Shown piece after piece: positions 1 through 10,496 of a stretch of DNA of 64,000 bases (position 1 is its first letter; the number at the start of each line of letters is the position of its first letter). The stretch is from Candidatus Woesearchaeota archaeon (GTDB taxonomy: Archaea; Nanobdellota; Nanobdellia; Woesearchaeales; JABGXB01): the NCBI GenBank assembly GCA_018675975.1, contig JABGXB010000002.1:62001-126000 (forward strand). Reading direction: 5' to 3'. The translations under genes and the position numbers were made by a program. The notes beneath the pieces were generated by a model. It was not told the origin of the DNA and ran no database searches. It saw nothing but the letters and a program-made list of their open reading frames with translations.

Positions 1-1
1 A

Positions 2-661
2 GTTAAATGTAATGAAAATGTCGAATATAAACCAGGACAGTTTTTTATGTTATCAATAAGTGGAATTACTTATGATAATAAATTAAAAAAAGATCTATGT
101 ATGCCAATTAAAAGGGCGTATAGTGTAAGTTCAATTAGAAATGAAAAGTATATAGAGTTTTGTGTTAAAAAAGAAAATGAAGGAACTGTAAGTTTAGCAT
201 TAAGTAAATTAAAAATAGGAGACACAATTAATATAACAGGTCCATACGGAAAATTTGTATTAAAAGAAAATAAAAAAGATATAGTTTTACTTGCAATTGG
301 AAGTGGGATTACACCAATAATGTCAATGTTGAGATCTATAGTTAAAAATAAAATTTATTTAAATAAAAAAATTACATTAATATATGGAAATAAAGAAGAA
401 ATTACTTACAAAGATGAAATCATAAAATTATGTAAAGATAAAATTAATTTAATTTTTAGTTTAACAAAAATAAATAAAAAAGTAACAAATTGTCAAACTA
501 TTTTTAATAGAATAACTATTTCAACATTAGAAGATTTAAATATTGATTATACAAATAGTAATATTTACATGTGTGGAAAATTAGAATTCATTAAAAATTT
601 AAAAGATTCATTTAAAGAAAAAGGAATTTCAAAAGAAAATATTAATTTTGAGATCTATTAG
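2..661 (+). CDS. Ferredoxin-NADP reductase-like FAD/NAD-binding oxidoreductase (5' truncated by window edge)
   Basis: Open frame from base 2; RAYSVSS FAD-binding motif, GPYGKF, LLAIGSGITPIMSMLR NAD-binding motif, MCGK near C-terminus. Confidence 0.85.
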   Translation, partial: VKCNENVEYKPGQFFMLSISGITYDNKLKKDLCMPIKRAYSVSSIRNEKYIEFCVKKENEGTVSLALSKLKIGDTINITGPYGKFVLKENKKDIVLLAIGSGITPIMSMLRSIVKNKIYLNKKITLIYGNKEEITYKDEIIKLCKDKINLIFSLTKINKKVTNCQTIFNRITISTLEDLNIDYTNSNIYMCGKLEFIKNLKDSFKEKGISKENINFEIY

Positions 662-1085
662 AACTTAATTCATCCATTTTCTTTTTCAAAGAACAATAAT
701 CTTCATAAGTTTTATCATCAAAAATTTCTCTTGCATATTTATCATCAAATTTATTTGCTATCTCATGAGCTTTATTTAAACTAGTTGAATAATCTCCATC
801 TAAAATATTTAGTAAACTAGCCTCTAAAATTTCATGTAATAAAATTGGCTTATTAAATTTAGGATCCATAAAATTATTTGCAAAATAAATGTCCAAATCT
901 GCAAGATCAGAATTTATATAAAAAAAAGGACAGTCTCCATTTAATCTTTCTTCTTCTGTATACTCACAGGGAAATAATATATATCCTAATCCATTATAAG
1001 AGAAATGTTCATAGTATTCAAATTTAATATTTTCAACTACTTGTTTTAATTCTTGATAATTAATTTCCATTAATAGACCCATCAA
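642..1085 (-). CDS. Hypothetical protein containing an HEILEA motif
   Basis: 147-aa ORF; HE-x-x-E-like sequence (LLHEILEASLL) but no family recognised. Confidence 0.6.
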   Translation of the reverse strand: MMGLLMEINYQELKQVVENIKFEYYEHFSYNGLGYILFPCEYTEEERLNGDCPFFYINSDLADLDIYFANNFMDPKFNKPILLHEILEASLLNILDGDYSTSLNKAHEIANKFDDKYAREIFDDKTYEDYCSLKKKMDELSSNRSQN

Positions 1086-1092
1086 GAGTTAT

Positions 1093-2175
1093 TTAAATAC
1101 CTTTTGTTTTAAATTTTAATAGATTTTTAGCTATTTCTAATTCTTCGTGAGTGTGCATTACAAAAATAGGTTTTGATTTATTATTAGAAATTAAATTAGA
1201 ATCAATCAATTTTTGTTTATTTTTATTATTGTCAATCATAAAACCCAAATGATTTAATTTTTTAATTATCATTTGACGAACTTTATATTCTACCTCTCCA
1301 ATACCACCAGAAAAAATAATTGCATCACAACCTCCTAAACTTGCATAATATGAGCCAATATAATTAACAATATGATTTACAAACATTTCAATTGCTAATT
1401 TTGATTTTTGATTTTTTGAATTAACTAAGACTTCCATTTTTGATGAATTCGCTAAACCCAATAAACCACTTTTATTATTTAATATATCTCGTATTTTATT
1501 TATACCATATTTTAATTTTTTATTCATATAAAAAATAATACCTGGATCAATATCACCAGATCTAGTTGCCATAATTAATCCATCATTAGGAGAAAAACCT
1601 AAACTAGTGTCATATGATTTACCATTTTTAATAGCACAAATACTTGAACCACTTCCCAAATGACAAGTAATTATTTTTGAATATGGCTTTTTAATTTTCT
1701 TTAATAATTTAATACCATAATCAGATAAATATTTATGACTAATTCCGTGAAAGCCATATTTGCGAATATTATATTTTGAAAAAAAAACATAAGGAATACC
1801 ATATAAATAATTTTGTTTTGGAATAGTAGAATGAAAGGCAGTATCAAAAACTGCAATATGTTTTATTTTATTAAATGTTTTTTTTAATATTTTTATTATT
1901 GAAATTGTTTTCGGATTATGTAATGGAGCTAAATCATTAATCGATTCCAAATAAGAAATAACTTTATTATCAATAATAATTGGTTTAGTAAATTTTCCAC
2001 CATGAACTACTCTATAACCACAAGCAATTATATTATATTGTTTCAGCTTACTAAATATAGAATTAATCTTTTTAATTGAACCAGAATATAATGAATTTAA
2101 ATTCATATCAAAAATCTCATATTTAATTGAAGAACTTCCAGAATTAATAATTAAAAAAGAGTCCATTAAAATCAC
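1093..2175 (-). CDS. ackA: Acetate kinase
   Basis: NSGSSSIKY N-terminus, VVHGG, FDTAFH, GFHGISHKY, HLGSGSS, GLIMATRSGDIDPGI motifs; ATGA overlap with xfp. Confidence 0.95.
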   Translation of the reverse strand: MILMDSFLIINSGSSSIKYEIFDMNLNSLYSGSIKKINSIFSKLKQYNIIACGYRVVHGGKFTKPIIIDNKVISYLESINDLAPLHNPKTISIIKILKKTFNKIKHIAVFDTAFHSTIPKQNYLYGIPYVFFSKYNIRKYGFHGISHKYLSDYGIKLLKKIKKPYSKIITCHLGSGSSICAIKNGKSYDTSLGFSPNDGLIMATRSGDIDPGIIFYMNKKLKYGINKIRDILNNKSGLLGLANSSKMEVLVNSKNQKSKLAIEMFVNHIVNYIGSYYASLGGCDAIIFSGGIGEVEYKVRQMIIKKLNHLGFMIDNNKNKQKLIDSNLISNNKSKPIFVMHTHEELEIAKNLLKFKTKGI

Positions 2176-4427
2176 TGATCTAAATTTGGCATATCACAAC
2201 CATATTTAATTATATATTTTTTATGTTCATCTAATACTTTTTTATATTTTAAAATTAATTTAGATTTTTTTGAATTATTTATAGTATTAACTAATTCTAA
2301 AGCTTGAATTGCTATATGATATCTACTAGTTTTATTTCTAACTTGCATATCGAACGGAGTTGTAGTTGTCCCCTCCTCAATATAACCATTAATATTAATT
2401 CTACTTAATATATTATTATCATCAATTAATGCTTTAATTAATTCAGGATAACCATGAAAATTAAAAATAATAGGATTAGTTGAACCAAAATAACTATTTA
2501 ATTTTTTACTTTTTAAAAATTTTAAATCACTTACATTAATATATCTTATTTTTAATTCCTTTATCTCTTTATTTAATAATTTGATTGCAGCAATAACTTC
2601 TTGAGTTGAATAATCTCCTGCCGAAGATAAAACTATATCATAATTTTTACTTGAATATTCATCCCATATTAAAGCACCATTTTTAACTTGTTCTTCAACA
2701 GTATCATCAGATAAAAATTGAATTAAATCTCTTTTTCCAGCAACAATAATATTAACTTTATTTTTGGATTCTAATGATTTTTTTAAATAATAAGCTGTCA
2801 TGCTTGGACAACTAGGAAAATAAACATTTACAAAATCTAAATGTCTTTGTATCATATTTGAAATAAAACTTGGATTCTGATGAGAAAAACCATTATGATC
2901 CTGTCTCCATCCTAAACTTGTTAATAAATAATTTAAACTCGGTATTGGTTTTCTAAATTTAACTTCACTTGATAATTTTAAAAATTTAACAAATTGATCA
3001 GCCATACTACTAACGATTTCAATAAAAGCCTCATATGAACTAAATATTCCATGCCTACCAGTTAAAACATAACCATTAATCCAACCTTGTAGAGTATGTT
3101 CACTTAAAATTTCCATAATACGCCCATCATTTGAAGTATTTTTATTGACTTTTTTATCAATTGGCCAAACAAAAACACGTTTAGTTTTTTTTAAAACATC
3201 CCCGAGTAAATTAGATTCTAATTCATCAGGACAAAATAATCTAAAATTATTTTTATTTTTTTCAAAAATATCTGAAATAAATTTAGCACTTATTTTTAAT
3301 GAACTATATTTATGATTTTTTTTAACTGCAATATGTTTTTTTAAATCAGGTAAAATTAATTTTTTATAACTTGGATTTGCATTTGTATTCATACCCATTC
3401 TATAATTATTTTTTGGAATATAAGTAGAAATATTAGATTGAATTTTATTATTTTTAATTAATTGTTCAATTTTATATGACTTTAACCACAATTTTAATGC
3501 ATTAAATTCTTGAGATGAATTATTTGGATTAATTGGAACACCATGAGACTTATAACTATTTTCAACCGGAATTTTATTTAATTCTTTTATACCACCCCAA
3601 CCCTTTGGAGTTCTTAATAATAATACAGGCCATTTGGGTTTATCACCATCAGAATATGTTTTTTGAATTTGTTTTATTTGAATTAAAGCCGAATTAATTG
3701 CATTAAACAAAGACTCATCTTTTTCTTCAGGTTCAACAATAATCGGATCATAATGTAATCCAGAAAAATAGTTTTTTAACTCATCATTTGACATTGAAGA
3801 AAATAATGTTGGATTAGAAATTTTATATCCATTAATGTGGACTATTGGTAAAACAGCACCATCTTTTTTTGGATTAATAAATTTGATTGATTGCCAAGCA
3901 GCACTCAAGGGTCCAGTTTCAGCTTCACCATCTCCAACTATACACATCGTAATTAATTTAGGATTATCTAAAATTGAACCAAAACTAGTTGATAATGAAT
4001 ATCCTAATTCTCCTCCCTCTAAAATTGCACCTGGTGTTTTAGGATTAACATGCGATGGAAAACGATAAGGCCATGAAAAGTGTTTAATTAAATTCTCAAA
4101 ACCTTTTTTATTAATTTTATAATTATTATCAAATTCACCTAAACTCCCCTCAACAAATAAATTGGCTTGAACTGCTGGATATCCATGACCTGGCCCAATA
4201 ACTGACAATACATTTAAATCATTTTTACAAATTATTGCATTCATACTACCATAAATATAATTAATTCCAGGACAAGTACCCCAATGTCCCACTATTCTGC
4301 TCTTAATATGTGACTTCAATAATGGTTTATTTAGTAAAACATTGTCTTTTAAATAAATTTGAGCAATTGAAATATAATCTGTTAATCTACAATACTCTTT
4401 AATCCAATTAGATATAGATTGTTTCAC
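2172..4427 (-). CDS. xfp: Xylulose-5-phosphate/fructose-6-phosphate phosphoketolase
   Basis: GHWGTCPGINYIYGS, GPGHGYPA, TPGAILEGGELGYSLS, VGDGEAETGPLAAAW-like motif, HQNPSFI, EEGTTTTPFDMQVRN. Confidence 0.95.
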   Translation of the reverse strand: MKQSISNWIKEYCRLTDYISIAQIYLKDNVLLNKPLLKSHIKSRIVGHWGTCPGINYIYGSMNAIICKNDLNVLSVIGPGHGYPAVQANLFVEGSLGEFDNNYKINKKGFENLIKHFSWPYRFPSHVNPKTPGAILEGGELGYSLSTSFGSILDNPKLITMCIVGDGEAETGPLSAAWQSIKFINPKKDGAVLPIVHINGYKISNPTLFSSMSNDELKNYFSGLHYDPIIVEPEEKDESLFNAINSALIQIKQIQKTYSDGDKPKWPVLLLRTPKGWGGIKELNKIPVENSYKSHGVPINPNNSSQEFNALKLWLKSYKIEQLIKNNKIQSNISTYIPKNNYRMGMNTNANPSYKKLILPDLKKHIAVKKNHKYSSLKISAKFISDIFEKNKNNFRLFCPDELESNLLGDVLKKTKRVFVWPIDKKVNKNTSNDGRIMEILSEHTLQGWINGYVLTGRHGIFSSYEAFIEIVSSMADQFVKFLKLSSEVKFRKPIPSLNYLLTSLGWRQDHNGFSHQNPSFISNMIQRHLDFVNVYFPSCPSMTAYYLKKSLESKNKVNIIVAGKRDLIQFLSDDTVEEQVKNGALIWDEYSSKNYDIVLSSAGDYSTQEVIAAIKLLNKEIKELKIRYINVSDLKFLKSKKLNSYFGSTNPIIFNFHGYPELIKALIDDNNILSRININGYIEEGTTTTPFDMQVRNKTSRYHIAIQALELVNTINNSKKSKLILKYKKVLDEHKKYIIKYGCDMPNLDQ

Positions 4428-4516
4428 CTTATTAAAAATATAGAAATTTTGATTTATAATTTTATGTGTTAAATCAAATTAGTAAAATTTATAAAATCCA
4501 AATTTGACGGGGTTCT

Positions 4517-5227
4517 ATGTATGGAAACAGCAATTTAGATGGAGCTCTAAGAATATTATGTGGAGATAATAGCCCTGAACAGTTTTATGAATTCTCATTA
4601 AAATCAATGCAATTACTATTTGATGGATTAGTTGAAAAAAAACCAGAGAATCTTGAAAGACAAAACGAAATATTTGATGGTGTTTTTAATTCATTAAAAA
4701 TTGGAATTAGTCAACATTTTAGATCAGAAAGTATAGATTATGAAAAATGTTTAGAATTTATTTCTGAAAATAAATCAGATATCATTAAATATGGTTCTGA
4801 AAAAATATCTAAAAAAAGACATTTATCAAAATTTAAATTTATAGTTAGAACTTCATTAGATCAAATATTACCAGCATTAAACGATATTGAAATTGACACA
4901 TTAGTTCCAATTGCATCAGGAGGTTTTGAACCTTGTGCAATAATTGCAGATTATTTAGACAGAAATAATAGAACTTATGAGACTTTACCTGTAAGATATT
5001 CAAGATTATCTAAATTAGATAAATATGTTTTAGCTCCACATTTTCTTGGTGATTCAAAAATCAAAGAAAGTATAAGAGATAAAAATGTATTAATCGTTGA
5101 AGATTTATTACATACTGGAGAAAGTGCAGATAAAACACTTGAATTTGTTATGAGATTCAAACCAAAAGATGTTTTTTTATCAACTTGTGTAATATTGAAT
5201 GAAGGTGAACTTAATTTTATACATTAG
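4517..5227 (+). CDS. Phosphoribosyltransferase-domain protein
   Basis: VPIASGGFEPCAIIADYL followed by KNVLIVEDLLHTGES (PRPP-binding loop). Confidence 0.75.
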   Translation: MYGNSNLDGALRILCGDNSPEQFYEFSLKSMQLLFDGLVEKKPENLERQNEIFDGVFNSLKIGISQHFRSESIDYEKCLEFISENKSDIIKYGSEKISKKRHLSKFKFIVRTSLDQILPALNDIEIDTLVPIASGGFEPCAIIADYLDRNNRTYETLPVRYSRLSKLDKYVLAPHFLGDSKIKESIRDKNVLIVEDLLHTGESADKTLEFVMRFKPKDVFLSTCVILNEGELNFIH

Positions 5228-5254
5228 AAAAATATAAAGGTTTAAGATATTTAT

Positions 5255-5578
5255 TTAATTAATTCTAACTGCAGTTCCATAAGCTAACATTTCTGAAGCT
5301 CCTTGCATTATCATTGAAGTTGAAAACCTAACACCAATAATTGCATTAGCACCCATTTCAATAGCTTGATTAACCATTCTATTATAAGCTTCTTCTCTTG
5401 CTGTTGTAGCCATATCAGTATAGGTTTTAACCTCACCACCAACGATATTTTTAAATCCTGCCATTATATCACGACCAATATTTCTAGCTCTTACAGTATT
5501 ACCCTTAACAACACCTAAAATTTGAATTTTTTTTGCACCTGGAATTTCATTTCCAGTAGTTATATATATATTTGCCAT
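5255..5578 (-). CDS. YbjQ/UPF0145 family protein
   Basis: ILGVVKGNTVRARNIGRDIMAGFKNIVGGE...EMGANAIIGVRFSTS pattern. Confidence 0.9.
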   Translation of the reverse strand: MANIYITTGNEIPGAKKIQILGVVKGNTVRARNIGRDIMAGFKNIVGGEVKTYTDMATTAREEAYNRMVNQAIEMGANAIIGVRFSTSMIMQGASEMLAYGTAVRIN

Positions 5579-5579
5579 T

Positions 5580-5771
5580 TTATTTTTTCACCTTTTTATA
5601 ATTTATTTTTTCAATTTCATCTTCTTTAGTATTTGTAAAAATAAAAAAACCTATTAAAAAAATAATTAAACCATAAAGAACTAAAATCCAAACAAAAAAA
5701 CCAATTATTAATAAAAATAAACCAATAATCATAAATATTGAACCAGTAATTGTTCTACTATTAAATTCCAT
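5580..5771 (-). CDS. Small two-TM membrane protein
   Basis: 63 aa, two hydrophobic helices; adjacent to YbjQ gene on same strand. Confidence 0.55.
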   Translation of the reverse strand: MEFNSRTITGSIFMIIGLFLLIIGFFVWILVLYGLIIFLIGFFIFTNTKEDEIEKINYKKVKK

Positions 5772-5831
5772 ATAAATAGTTTATTTGATTATTATATAAA
5801 GTTTTTTAAATAAATAATAATCCTTAAAAAA

Positions 5832-6548
5832 ATGATTCATCATGAAATATTCGATAGATATAAATTAGGCTGGGATTATAGTAAAAAACAAACTAATGGT
5901 AAAAACTTATATTTATTTTGTGAAAGTTCTCACATAAGTGAAGAATTACAAAATAGTTTAAAAAATGAAATATTTCAATGTGTTAACTCACATTTATTTG
6001 ATACATTTTTTGTTGAAGAGCCAACGGAGTATAAAAATAGTCACAGTTTACATTATGCAAGTGAAAAAGAAGCAATAGATGGTATGAAAAATAATATGAA
6101 TTGGCCAAGAAGTAGAATTCAAACTTTTTATAGATTAAGTAAATTAAAAAATATCGATCTTTTGGGTTGTGAAAATTTAGAATTAACAAAGTTGTTTTTT
6201 GATTCAATGAAAAAAATTAATGTTATTTTAGAAAAAATGGGTAATGGTGAAAAATTTGTAGAAACTTATAATGATTTAATTCATCAAAATAAAGAATTTA
6301 GTCAAGCACATTTAGAATTTGAAAGAACCGGTCACTATAGAAGTCTATTTTCATTAAAATATGTTTTAAAAAAAATTAAGGAGAAAAAAATAAGTTCAGC
6401 TGGAATATTAATGGGCTTAGAACACATAGACCATATTAAAATGATTTTAGAAGCAAATAATATTGGACATAGTGTATATTTTCCTGGAGTCGATTCAAAT
6501 GAAGAAACTGCAAAAGCAAATTGGGATTTTTTAATAAACAATAATTAA
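5832..6548 (+). CDS. Hypothetical protein, possibly EreA/ChaN/TraB-like
   Basis: CESSHISEEL...FFVEEPTEY...ILMGLEHIDHIKMILEANNIGHSVYF; weak motif resemblance only. Confidence 0.5.
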   Translation: MIHHEIFDRYKLGWDYSKKQTNGKNLYLFCESSHISEELQNSLKNEIFQCVNSHLFDTFFVEEPTEYKNSHSLHYASEKEAIDGMKNNMNWPRSRIQTFYRLSKLKNIDLLGCENLELTKLFFDSMKKINVILEKMGNGEKFVETYNDLIHQNKEFSQAHLEFERTGHYRSLFSLKYVLKKIKEKKISSAGILMGLEHIDHIKMILEANNIGHSVYFPGVDSNEETAKANWDFLINNN

Positions 6549-6590
6549 TATTATGAAAATAATTATAAATCAAATAATCTAAAAATATAT

Positions 6591-7061
6591 ATGAATGGTG
6601 ACATACAAATTTTTATAGGATCAGACCATGCAGGTTTTGAAGGTAAAAAAAAAGTAATTTCAGTTCTTAAAGATCTACAGAAAAATGATAAAAAATTAAA
6701 TTTTATAGATTTAGGAACTGATTCAAAAATCAAAAAAGTTGATTATCCTAAATATGCTAAATTAGTAGGAAATAAAGTAAATAAAAATAAAAATAATTAT
6801 GGAATATTAATTTGTGGTACTGGAACTGGAATGAATATTGCTGCAAATAAAATTAATGGCATTCGAGCAGCAATGGGTTATGATTTATATTCTGCAAAAA
6901 TGTCAAGAATTGATAATAATGCAAATGTATTATGTTTAAGATCTAGAGATTTTAATTTAAATAGATATACTAATATAATTAAAACATTTTTAAAAACACA
7001 ATTTAGTGGAATTGAAAGACATCAAAAAAGAATTGATTTAATTCATAAATTAGAAAAATGA
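6591..7061 (+). CDS. rpiB: Ribose-5-phosphate isomerase B
   Basis: IGSDHAGFEGKK, GILICGTGTGMNIAANKINGIRA motifs. Confidence 0.93.
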   Translation: MNGDIQIFIGSDHAGFEGKKKVISVLKDLQKNDKKLNFIDLGTDSKIKKVDYPKYAKLVGNKVNKNKNNYGILICGTGTGMNIAANKINGIRAAMGYDLYSAKMSRIDNNANVLCLRSRDFNLNRYTNIIKTFLKTQFSGIERHQKRIDLIHKLEK

Positions 7062-8062
7062 GAATTGCAATAAATGGTTTTGGAAGAATTGGCAGAGTAT
7101 TTTTAAGATCATTACTATCAGATAAAAAAAATAAAAATATTAAAGTAATTGCAATCAATGACAGATCAGAAGCCTCAATTCTTTCACACTTATTCAAATA
7201 CGACAGTATTCATGGAAAATTTAATGGAACTGTTTCACATACAAAAAATTCCATTAAAGTTAATGGTAATAATATTCAAGTATTAAATGAAATGGATCCG
7301 AGTAAATTAAGCTGGAAGAAATTAAATATTGATTATGTAATTGAATGTACAGGAAAATTCTTAACAAAAGAATTAGCTTCTAAACATATTCAAGCAGGTG
7401 CAAAAAAAGTTATTTTGTCTGCACCACCAAAGGATCCTAAAATAAAAGAAGTATGTTATGGAATTAATCATAAAACAATTAAAAAGTCTGATAAAATCAT
7501 ATCAAACGCAAGCTGTACAACTAATTGTATGGCACCAATTGTTAAAATAATAGATGATAAATTAAAAATAAATAAAGCTTATATGTTAACAGTTCATGCA
7601 ATGACTAATACACAAAAAATAATGGATAGTTCTAATAAAGATCCAAGACGTTCAAGATCTGCAGTAAATAATTTAATTCCAACTAGTACTGGATTTACAA
7701 AAGCGATAGTTGAAATATTTCCAAAATTAAAAGGAAAAATAGATGGTATGGCAGTTCGTGCACCAGTAATCGATGGTTCTTTAATTGATTTTGTTGTTAA
7801 TACAAAAAAAAGTACTAATATCGAAGAATTAAATAAATTATTTTTAAATGCATCAAAAAGTTCAATGAAAGAAATATTAGAATATAGTACTGAAGAATTA
7901 GTTTCAACAGATATTATTGGAAATTCAAAGTCATGCGTTTTTGATTCAAAATTAACTAAAGTTAATGGGAATTTTATAAAAGTCACAGCATGGTATGATA
8001 ATGAATGTGGATACTCGAATAGAATTATTGATTTAATTAAATATATTGATAAATTAAAATGA
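7058..8062 (+). CDS. gap: Glyceraldehyde-3-phosphate dehydrogenase, bacterial/eukaryotic class I type
   Basis: INGFGRIGR, SNASCTTNCMAPIVK, RSAVNNLIPTSTGFTKA, WYDNECGYSNRI; ATGA-type overlap with rpiB. Confidence 0.95.
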   Translation: MRIAINGFGRIGRVFLRSLLSDKKNKNIKVIAINDRSEASILSHLFKYDSIHGKFNGTVSHTKNSIKVNGNNIQVLNEMDPSKLSWKKLNIDYVIECTGKFLTKELASKHIQAGAKKVILSAPPKDPKIKEVCYGINHKTIKKSDKIISNASCTTNCMAPIVKIIDDKLKINKAYMLTVHAMTNTQKIMDSSNKDPRRSRSAVNNLIPTSTGFTKAIVEIFPKLKGKIDGMAVRAPVIDGSLIDFVVNTKKSTNIEELNKLFLNASKSSMKEILEYSTEELVSTDIIGNSKSCVFDSKLTKVNGNFIKVTAWYDNECGYSNRIIDLIKYIDKLK

Positions 8063-9096
8063 AATCAATTTTAGATATTGATATTAAAAATAAAATTATT
8101 TTATTAAGGTCGAGCTTAAATGTTTCTATAAAAAATAATAAAATAACTAATGATTTTAAATTAAAAAAATCTATTCCCACTATTAAATATTTAATTAAAA
8201 ATAAATGTAAAATAATAATCTGTGGCCATATTGGAAGACCTGACAAAGATAAAAATAAATATTCTTGTAAAATTATTAAAACTCGATTAGAAAAATTAAT
8301 TGGAAAAAAAATACAATTTTGTAATAATTTTAAAGAAATAAAAACTAAATTAAATAAAGGAAATATTTTATTATTAGAAAATTTGAGATTTAATAAAGGA
8401 GAGATTAATAATAATAAAGATTTTTCAAAAAAGCTTTCACAGTTAGCAGAAATATTTGTTCAAGATAGTTATGAAACAATTCATAGAAAACATGCAAGTA
8501 TAATAGGCATTCCTAAATTTATTCCAACATATGCAGGTTTATTATTAAATGAAGAATATAATATAATTAAAAATAGTTTACAAAAAATAAAAAAACCATA
8601 TACTTTAATTTTAGGTGGAGGAAAATCCGATAAATTAGATATAATAAAATATAATAAAAATAAAATTGATAATATTTTAATTGGTGGCGGTAATGCAAAT
8701 AGATTAATCGATTCCAAGAAAAAAATAAATCATAAAATTATATTACCCGTAGATTTTATTTACGATAAAGAAAATAAAAGACGCGATATTGGTAAAGAAT
8801 CCATTGAATTATTTTGTAAATTATTAAAAAAGTCAAAAACCATAATTTGGTGCGGACCAATGGGAGTATTTGAAAATAAAAAATTTGAAAATGGAACTAA
8901 AAAAATAGCACAATTTATCTCTAAATTAAAATCCATAAAAATAATTGGTGGAGGCGAATCAAGTAATGCTATCATTAAATATAAATTACAAAATAAAATG
9001 ACACATGTCTCAACTGGAGGTGGAGCTACTCTTGAATTATTAAAAAATAAAATACCTCCTGGAATTAATGCAATTATTAAAAGTCAAAAAAATTAA
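8059..9096 (+). CDS. pgk: Phosphoglycerate kinase (short)
   Basis: GHIGRPD, ENLRFNKGE, LGGGKSDKLDII, WCGPMGVFE, GGGESSNAI, THVSTGGGATLELL; overlaps gap by 4 nt. Confidence 0.93.
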   Translation: MKSILDIDIKNKIILLRSSLNVSIKNNKITNDFKLKKSIPTIKYLIKNKCKIIICGHIGRPDKDKNKYSCKIIKTRLEKLIGKKIQFCNNFKEIKTKLNKGNILLLENLRFNKGEINNNKDFSKKLSQLAEIFVQDSYETIHRKHASIIGIPKFIPTYAGLLLNEEYNIIKNSLQKIKKPYTLILGGGKSDKLDIIKYNKNKIDNILIGGGNANRLIDSKKKINHKIILPVDFIYDKENKRRDIGKESIELFCKLLKKSKTIIWCGPMGVFENKKFENGTKKIAQFISKLKSIKIIGGGESSNAIIKYKLQNKMTHVSTGGGATLELLKNKIPPGINAIIKSQKN

Positions 9097-9106
9097 TATT
9101 TTAATA

Positions 9107-9724
9107 TTACTTATCGTTTTTTAATATAATCAATTTAGTATTTTTCATTTTACCAAAAGGAATGATTTTAATAATTTTCCAATTAGAATTCTTAATTAAT
9201 TCTTTAATATAATATTCTTTTCCCCAACCCAATAATATTTTAATTGGTTGAAATAAATATAAAAACAAATTATTTTTAATTAAAAATTGATCCAAAACAA
9301 TTAATTTAGAATTTGGTTTACAAACTCTAGATAATTCTTTTAATATTTTTTTAGGATTTGGAGATACTCTCAAAACATAAGTTGTAATTGCTCTATCAAA
9401 ACTATTTTCCTTAAAATCCATAGAGTTTGCATCCATCTTTTTTAAAATTATTTTTGCATTAGATTTTTTTAATTTAGCTTTGTTTAACATTTCTTTAGAA
9501 AAATCAATACCGTAAACAGTACAATTACTATAGTATGGTAAATTAAGACCAGTTCCAACTCCGACTTCTAAAACTTTTTGTCCTTTTTTTATATCAGCAA
9601 ATTCAATAACTTTTTTTCTATTAAAACTAAATAGTTTATCAATATAATTATCATAAACTTTTGCCCAAATTTTATATATAAAAAGTATATAGTTTTTCAT
9701 TTTATATTTAATTCCCATTATCAA
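9107..9724 (-). CDS. Class I SAM-dependent methyltransferase
   Basis: GQKVLEVGVGTGLNLPYY motif I; RVCKPNSKLIVLD. Confidence 0.85.
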   Translation of the reverse strand: MIMGIKYKMKNYILFIYKIWAKVYDNYIDKLFSFNRKKVIEFADIKKGQKVLEVGVGTGLNLPYYSNCTVYGIDFSKEMLNKAKLKKSNAKIILKKMDANSMDFKENSFDRAITTYVLRVSPNPKKILKELSRVCKPNSKLIVLDQFLIKNNLFLYLFQPIKILLGWGKEYYIKELIKNSNWKIIKIIPFGKMKNTKLIILKNDK

Positions 9725-10403
9725 TTAAATTTATTTTACCTGTTTCAAAATCTCTTTCTAATTCATAATAAAATGAATTATTATGGTCAAATATTTCTTT
9801 TGAAATTAATTTACTCTCTGGAAAGATATTACATTCTTTATCATTAATATCAAACCACTTATGTTCTCTATCAGTTATTGATTTTAATTCACCTTTAAAA
9901 CTATTAGTTTCAAAAATATGTAAAATATGATGATGAATTAAATTATTATTTTTAATAGTTTTAATATTTAAAATACCCCTAAATTTGTAATCATTTACTT
10001 TAATACCAGTTCTTGAAATAATTTTATTTTTTATATCTTTATTACTTTGACCAAATTTAAATTTCGCAAAAAAACTAGCACCCCAAAACTCTTTAAAAGG
10101 TTCTTTTAAAGAACGTGATCTTAATATTTTTTTATTATCATGAATTATTAATAAAAAAACAGAAATTGGTTGTTTAACTAATTGATTATCATCTAAAAAT
10201 AAACATGTATCTTTTCCTTTATCCGTTAATTCATATCTTTTCTCATCTTTTTTAATATAATCTTTATCAAGTAAAAATTTTAAATGATAATTAAATAGAG
10301 AAGATTTTTCATTTCCTAATAGATCAGTAAAAGTTAAATAATTATAATTCATTAATTTTTTTAAAATATTAATTCGAATTGAATTTTGAATAATCTCTTG
10401 CAT
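9708..10403 (-). CDS. N-terminal winged-HTH + degenerate Nudix-fold regulator
   Basis: ArsR-like wHTH (FNYHLKFLLDKDYIKKDEKRYELTDKG) then Nudix-like domain whose REUxEE box reads NKIISR. Confidence 0.65.
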   Translation of the reverse strand: MQEIIQNSIRINILKKLMNYNYLTFTDLLGNEKSSLFNYHLKFLLDKDYIKKDEKRYELTDKGKDTCLFLDDNQLVKQPISVFLLIIHDNKKILRSRSLKEPFKEFWGASFFAKFKFGQSNKDIKNKIISRTGIKVNDYKFRGILNIKTIKNNNLIHHHILHIFETNSFKGELKSITDREHKWFDINDKECNIFPESKLISKEIFDHNNSFYYELERDFETGKINLIDNGN

Positions 10404-10496
10404 ATTAGACTGCCATTATTTCTTTTTATAAGAATTTATATTTTACTAAAATCAAATTGAGAAACTATTTATATAAAAAATAAATGTATTTCAAAT

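Noticed and set aside
3835-4068. Plus-strand ORF antisense to xfp, and similar antisense ORFs (e.g. 4975-5160, 5983-6207, 7594-7986, 8481-8717, 12927-13175, 15508-15843, 34287-34481, 55850-56038)
   Set aside because: Lie fully inside well-supported genes on the opposite strand and show no recognisable motifs
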